DNA from: Sphingomonadaceae bacterium
Lineage (GTDB): Bacteria; Pseudomonadota; Alphaproteobacteria; Sphingomonadales; Sphingomonadaceae
Assembly (NCBI GenBank): GCA_019454625.1
Contig: JACFNY010000067.1
Span: 1,172-8,640 of the forward strand
DNA length: 7,469 nt
Reading direction: 5' to 3'
Shown: in pieces, positions 6,824 through 7,469 of the stretch
Layout of the letters: each line of letters begins with the position of its first letter
How positions within the stretch are numbered: the stretch's first letter is position 1
The notes under the pieces: generated by a model
What the model was told of the DNA's origin: nothing
The model's database searches: none
What the model saw: only the letters and a program-made list of their open reading frames with translations
Translations under genes and position numbers: made by a program

Positions 6824-6828
6824 CCCCC
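6824..6828 (-). promoter_or_regulatory. Ribosome binding site for the M23 peptidase
   Basis: On the - strand GGGGG (6828-6824) lies nine bases before GTG at 6814 and six before TTG at 6817. It supports a non-ATG start here, but a G-run in GC-rich DNA is weak evidence taken alone. Confidence 0.45.
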
Positions 6829-6833
6829 GCCCT

Positions 6834-6855
6834 GCGCGAAAGCGATTTTCCGCGC
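6834..6855. repeat. Imperfect palindrome upstream of the M23 peptidase gene
   Basis: GCGCGAAA, spacer GCGAT, then TTT-C-CGCGC: eight paired positions with one bulged base around a five-base loop. It lies 20 bases before the preferred start codon, in the most A+T-rich part of the 109-base gap between the DUF455 gene and the peptidase. It could be an operator half-site pair or a hairpin in the leader RNA. There is no T-run after it on either strand, so it is not a convincing terminator. If the peptidase started at 6946 this would be coding sequence. Confidence 0.35.
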
Positions 6856-6860
6856 AATTG

Positions 6861-6912
6861 ACTCGTCTAACTCGTGTTTGGACCCCATGCCCTCCGAGCC
6901 CGGAGTGTTTGG
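6861..6912. repeat. Short direct repeats and a 5-bp hairpin in the DUF455-M23 gap
   Basis: The gap holds ACTCGT twice (6861-6866 and 6870-6875) and GTGTTTGG twice (6874-6881 and 6905-6912). Between the latter copies is a perfect stem, CTCCG, loop AGCC, CGGAG (6892-6905). The hairpin has no T-tract and is not a convincing terminator. Together with the palindrome nearby, the gap could house a promoter region for the peptidase, but I see no clear -35/-10 pair. Confidence 0.25.
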
Positions 6913-6923
6913 TGACAAGCCGC

Positions 6924-7469
6924 CTAACCGCTTGCAAGTGAATCATAAAACGCCGGCGTCAGACCGGCCTCGATTCGCGCCGAGTCGTTGAAGGGGCGTT
7001 TCAACGTCCCCCTGAATCGGGAACCGACGAGGTGCTGGAACGTTTGGACGGGTTCGATTCGCCGCTCTGCGCAGAGGTGCCGGAACCAGCGATTCCCTAC
7101 CGAAACATGAACGATTTCATCGTGGTATATCGTGTTCAGAATGTTGGCACTGCGGTCGTCACCTGCCGCACGCAGGCGGGATTCGGTCGCGGGGGTCACG
7201 TCGAGCCCGCGCGCTTCGAGCACCTGCGGCACCACGGCGAGCCGTGCGAGCAGGTCGTCGGCGGTGGCCATTGCGGCCTCCCACAGGCCGTCGTGCGCGG
7301 GGAGATCGCCGTAGGCCGCGCCGAGGTCCGCAAGCCGGTCGGCGAGCAGCATGAAGTGCCGCGCCTCGTCGTCCGCGACCGCCACCCAGTCGTCGGTGAA
7401 GGCGCACGGCATGGCGCCGCCGAAGCGCTCGACCACCCGCCCGACCAGCGCATCGACCGACGCCGGATC
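6924..7469 (-). CDS. Ferritin-like DUF455 family protein, 5' end missing
   Basis: Partial: the frame is open to the window edge (the first visible residues are DPASVDALVGRVVERF), so the N-terminal part lies beyond base 7469; about 181 residues remain. The C-terminal part of the DUF455 family is clear: DDWVAVADDEARHF with an ExxH metal-ligand motif, GDLPAHDGLWEAA, VPQVLEARGLDVTP, a second ExxH in YHDEIVHV, and the tail LKRPFN...FYDSL. The paired ExxH motifs fit a four-helix ferritin-like di-iron fold. I know of no established reaction for this family; an oxidase/oxygenase or tRNA-hydroxylase-like chemistry is possible from the fold but not shown. An in-frame GTG at 7436 should not be taken as the start, since family-like sequence continues upstream of it. 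It precedes the M23 gene by 109 bases on the same strand. Its last third is slightly more A+T-rich than the rest, with no sign of damage. Confidence 0.85.
   Translation of the reverse strand, partial: DPASVDALVGRVVERFGGAMPCAFTDDWVAVADDEARHFMLLADRLADLGAAYGDLPAHDGLWEAAMATADDLLARLAVVPQVLEARGLDVTPATESRLRAAGDDRSANILNTIYHDEIVHVSVGNRWFRHLCAERRIEPVQTFQHLVGSRFRGTLKRPFNDSARIEAGLTPAFYDSLASG

Noticed and set aside
5804..6991. Long + strand open frame (395 codons) opposite the M23 peptidase
   Set aside because: It is the antisense shadow of a gene with intact zinc ligands. Its translation is a low-complexity Arg/Ala/Asp/His-rich string with no family motif, as expected in DNA this rich in G+C.

Overview
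The window is about two-thirds G+C and every gene reads like an alphaproteobacterium, most likely a sphingomonad (Sphingomonadales). The grounds are the LptG-type permease sequence, the ErpA-type A-type carrier, the DUF455 ferritin-like protein, and a ceramide-synthase-like acyltransferase paired with a fatty acid hydroxylase. This is recognition from sequence, not a database result. Coding density is very high: no gap between genes exceeds about 110 bases, and there is no sign of a mobile element, CRISPR array, tRNA or rRNA.

Left half, + strand (1-4508): a four-gene run. It opens inside lptG (inner-membrane permease of the LPS exporter, 5' end missing). Its stop overlaps the start of a MOP-superfamily flippase in an ATGA junction. 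After a 76-base gap holding two small hairpins comes a membrane fatty acid hydroxylase with the complete eight-histidine pattern of the FA2H/Scs7 family. Eight bases later comes a tandem-GNAT acyltransferase resembling the bacterial ceramide synthase (bCerS) of Caulobacter. The last two genes look like a lipid-tailoring pair: one N-acylates a long-chain base, the other may hydroxylate the acyl chain. Sphingomonad glycosphingolipids typically carry amide-linked 2-hydroxymyristate, so this pairing is the most interesting feature of the window. The two upstream membrane proteins could move the finished lipid or another envelope glycolipid.

Right half, - strand (7469 down to 4505): four genes read leftward. 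They are a DUF455 ferritin-like protein (5' end outside the window), a membrane-anchored M23 peptidase with an intact metal site and a probable GTG or TTG start, erpA (Fe-S cluster carrier), and an exodeoxyribonuclease III. The last three are separated by only 31-35 bases and may be co-transcribed; the 109 bases before the peptidase hold an imperfect palindrome and could contain a promoter.

The two halves meet head-on at 4505-4508, where the palindrome CTAG supplies the TAG stop of both the acyltransferase and the nuclease, leaving no room for a conventional terminator between them. I see no wholly novel system. The nearest thing to one is the putative sphingolipid N-acylation/hydroxylation pair next to transport genes.
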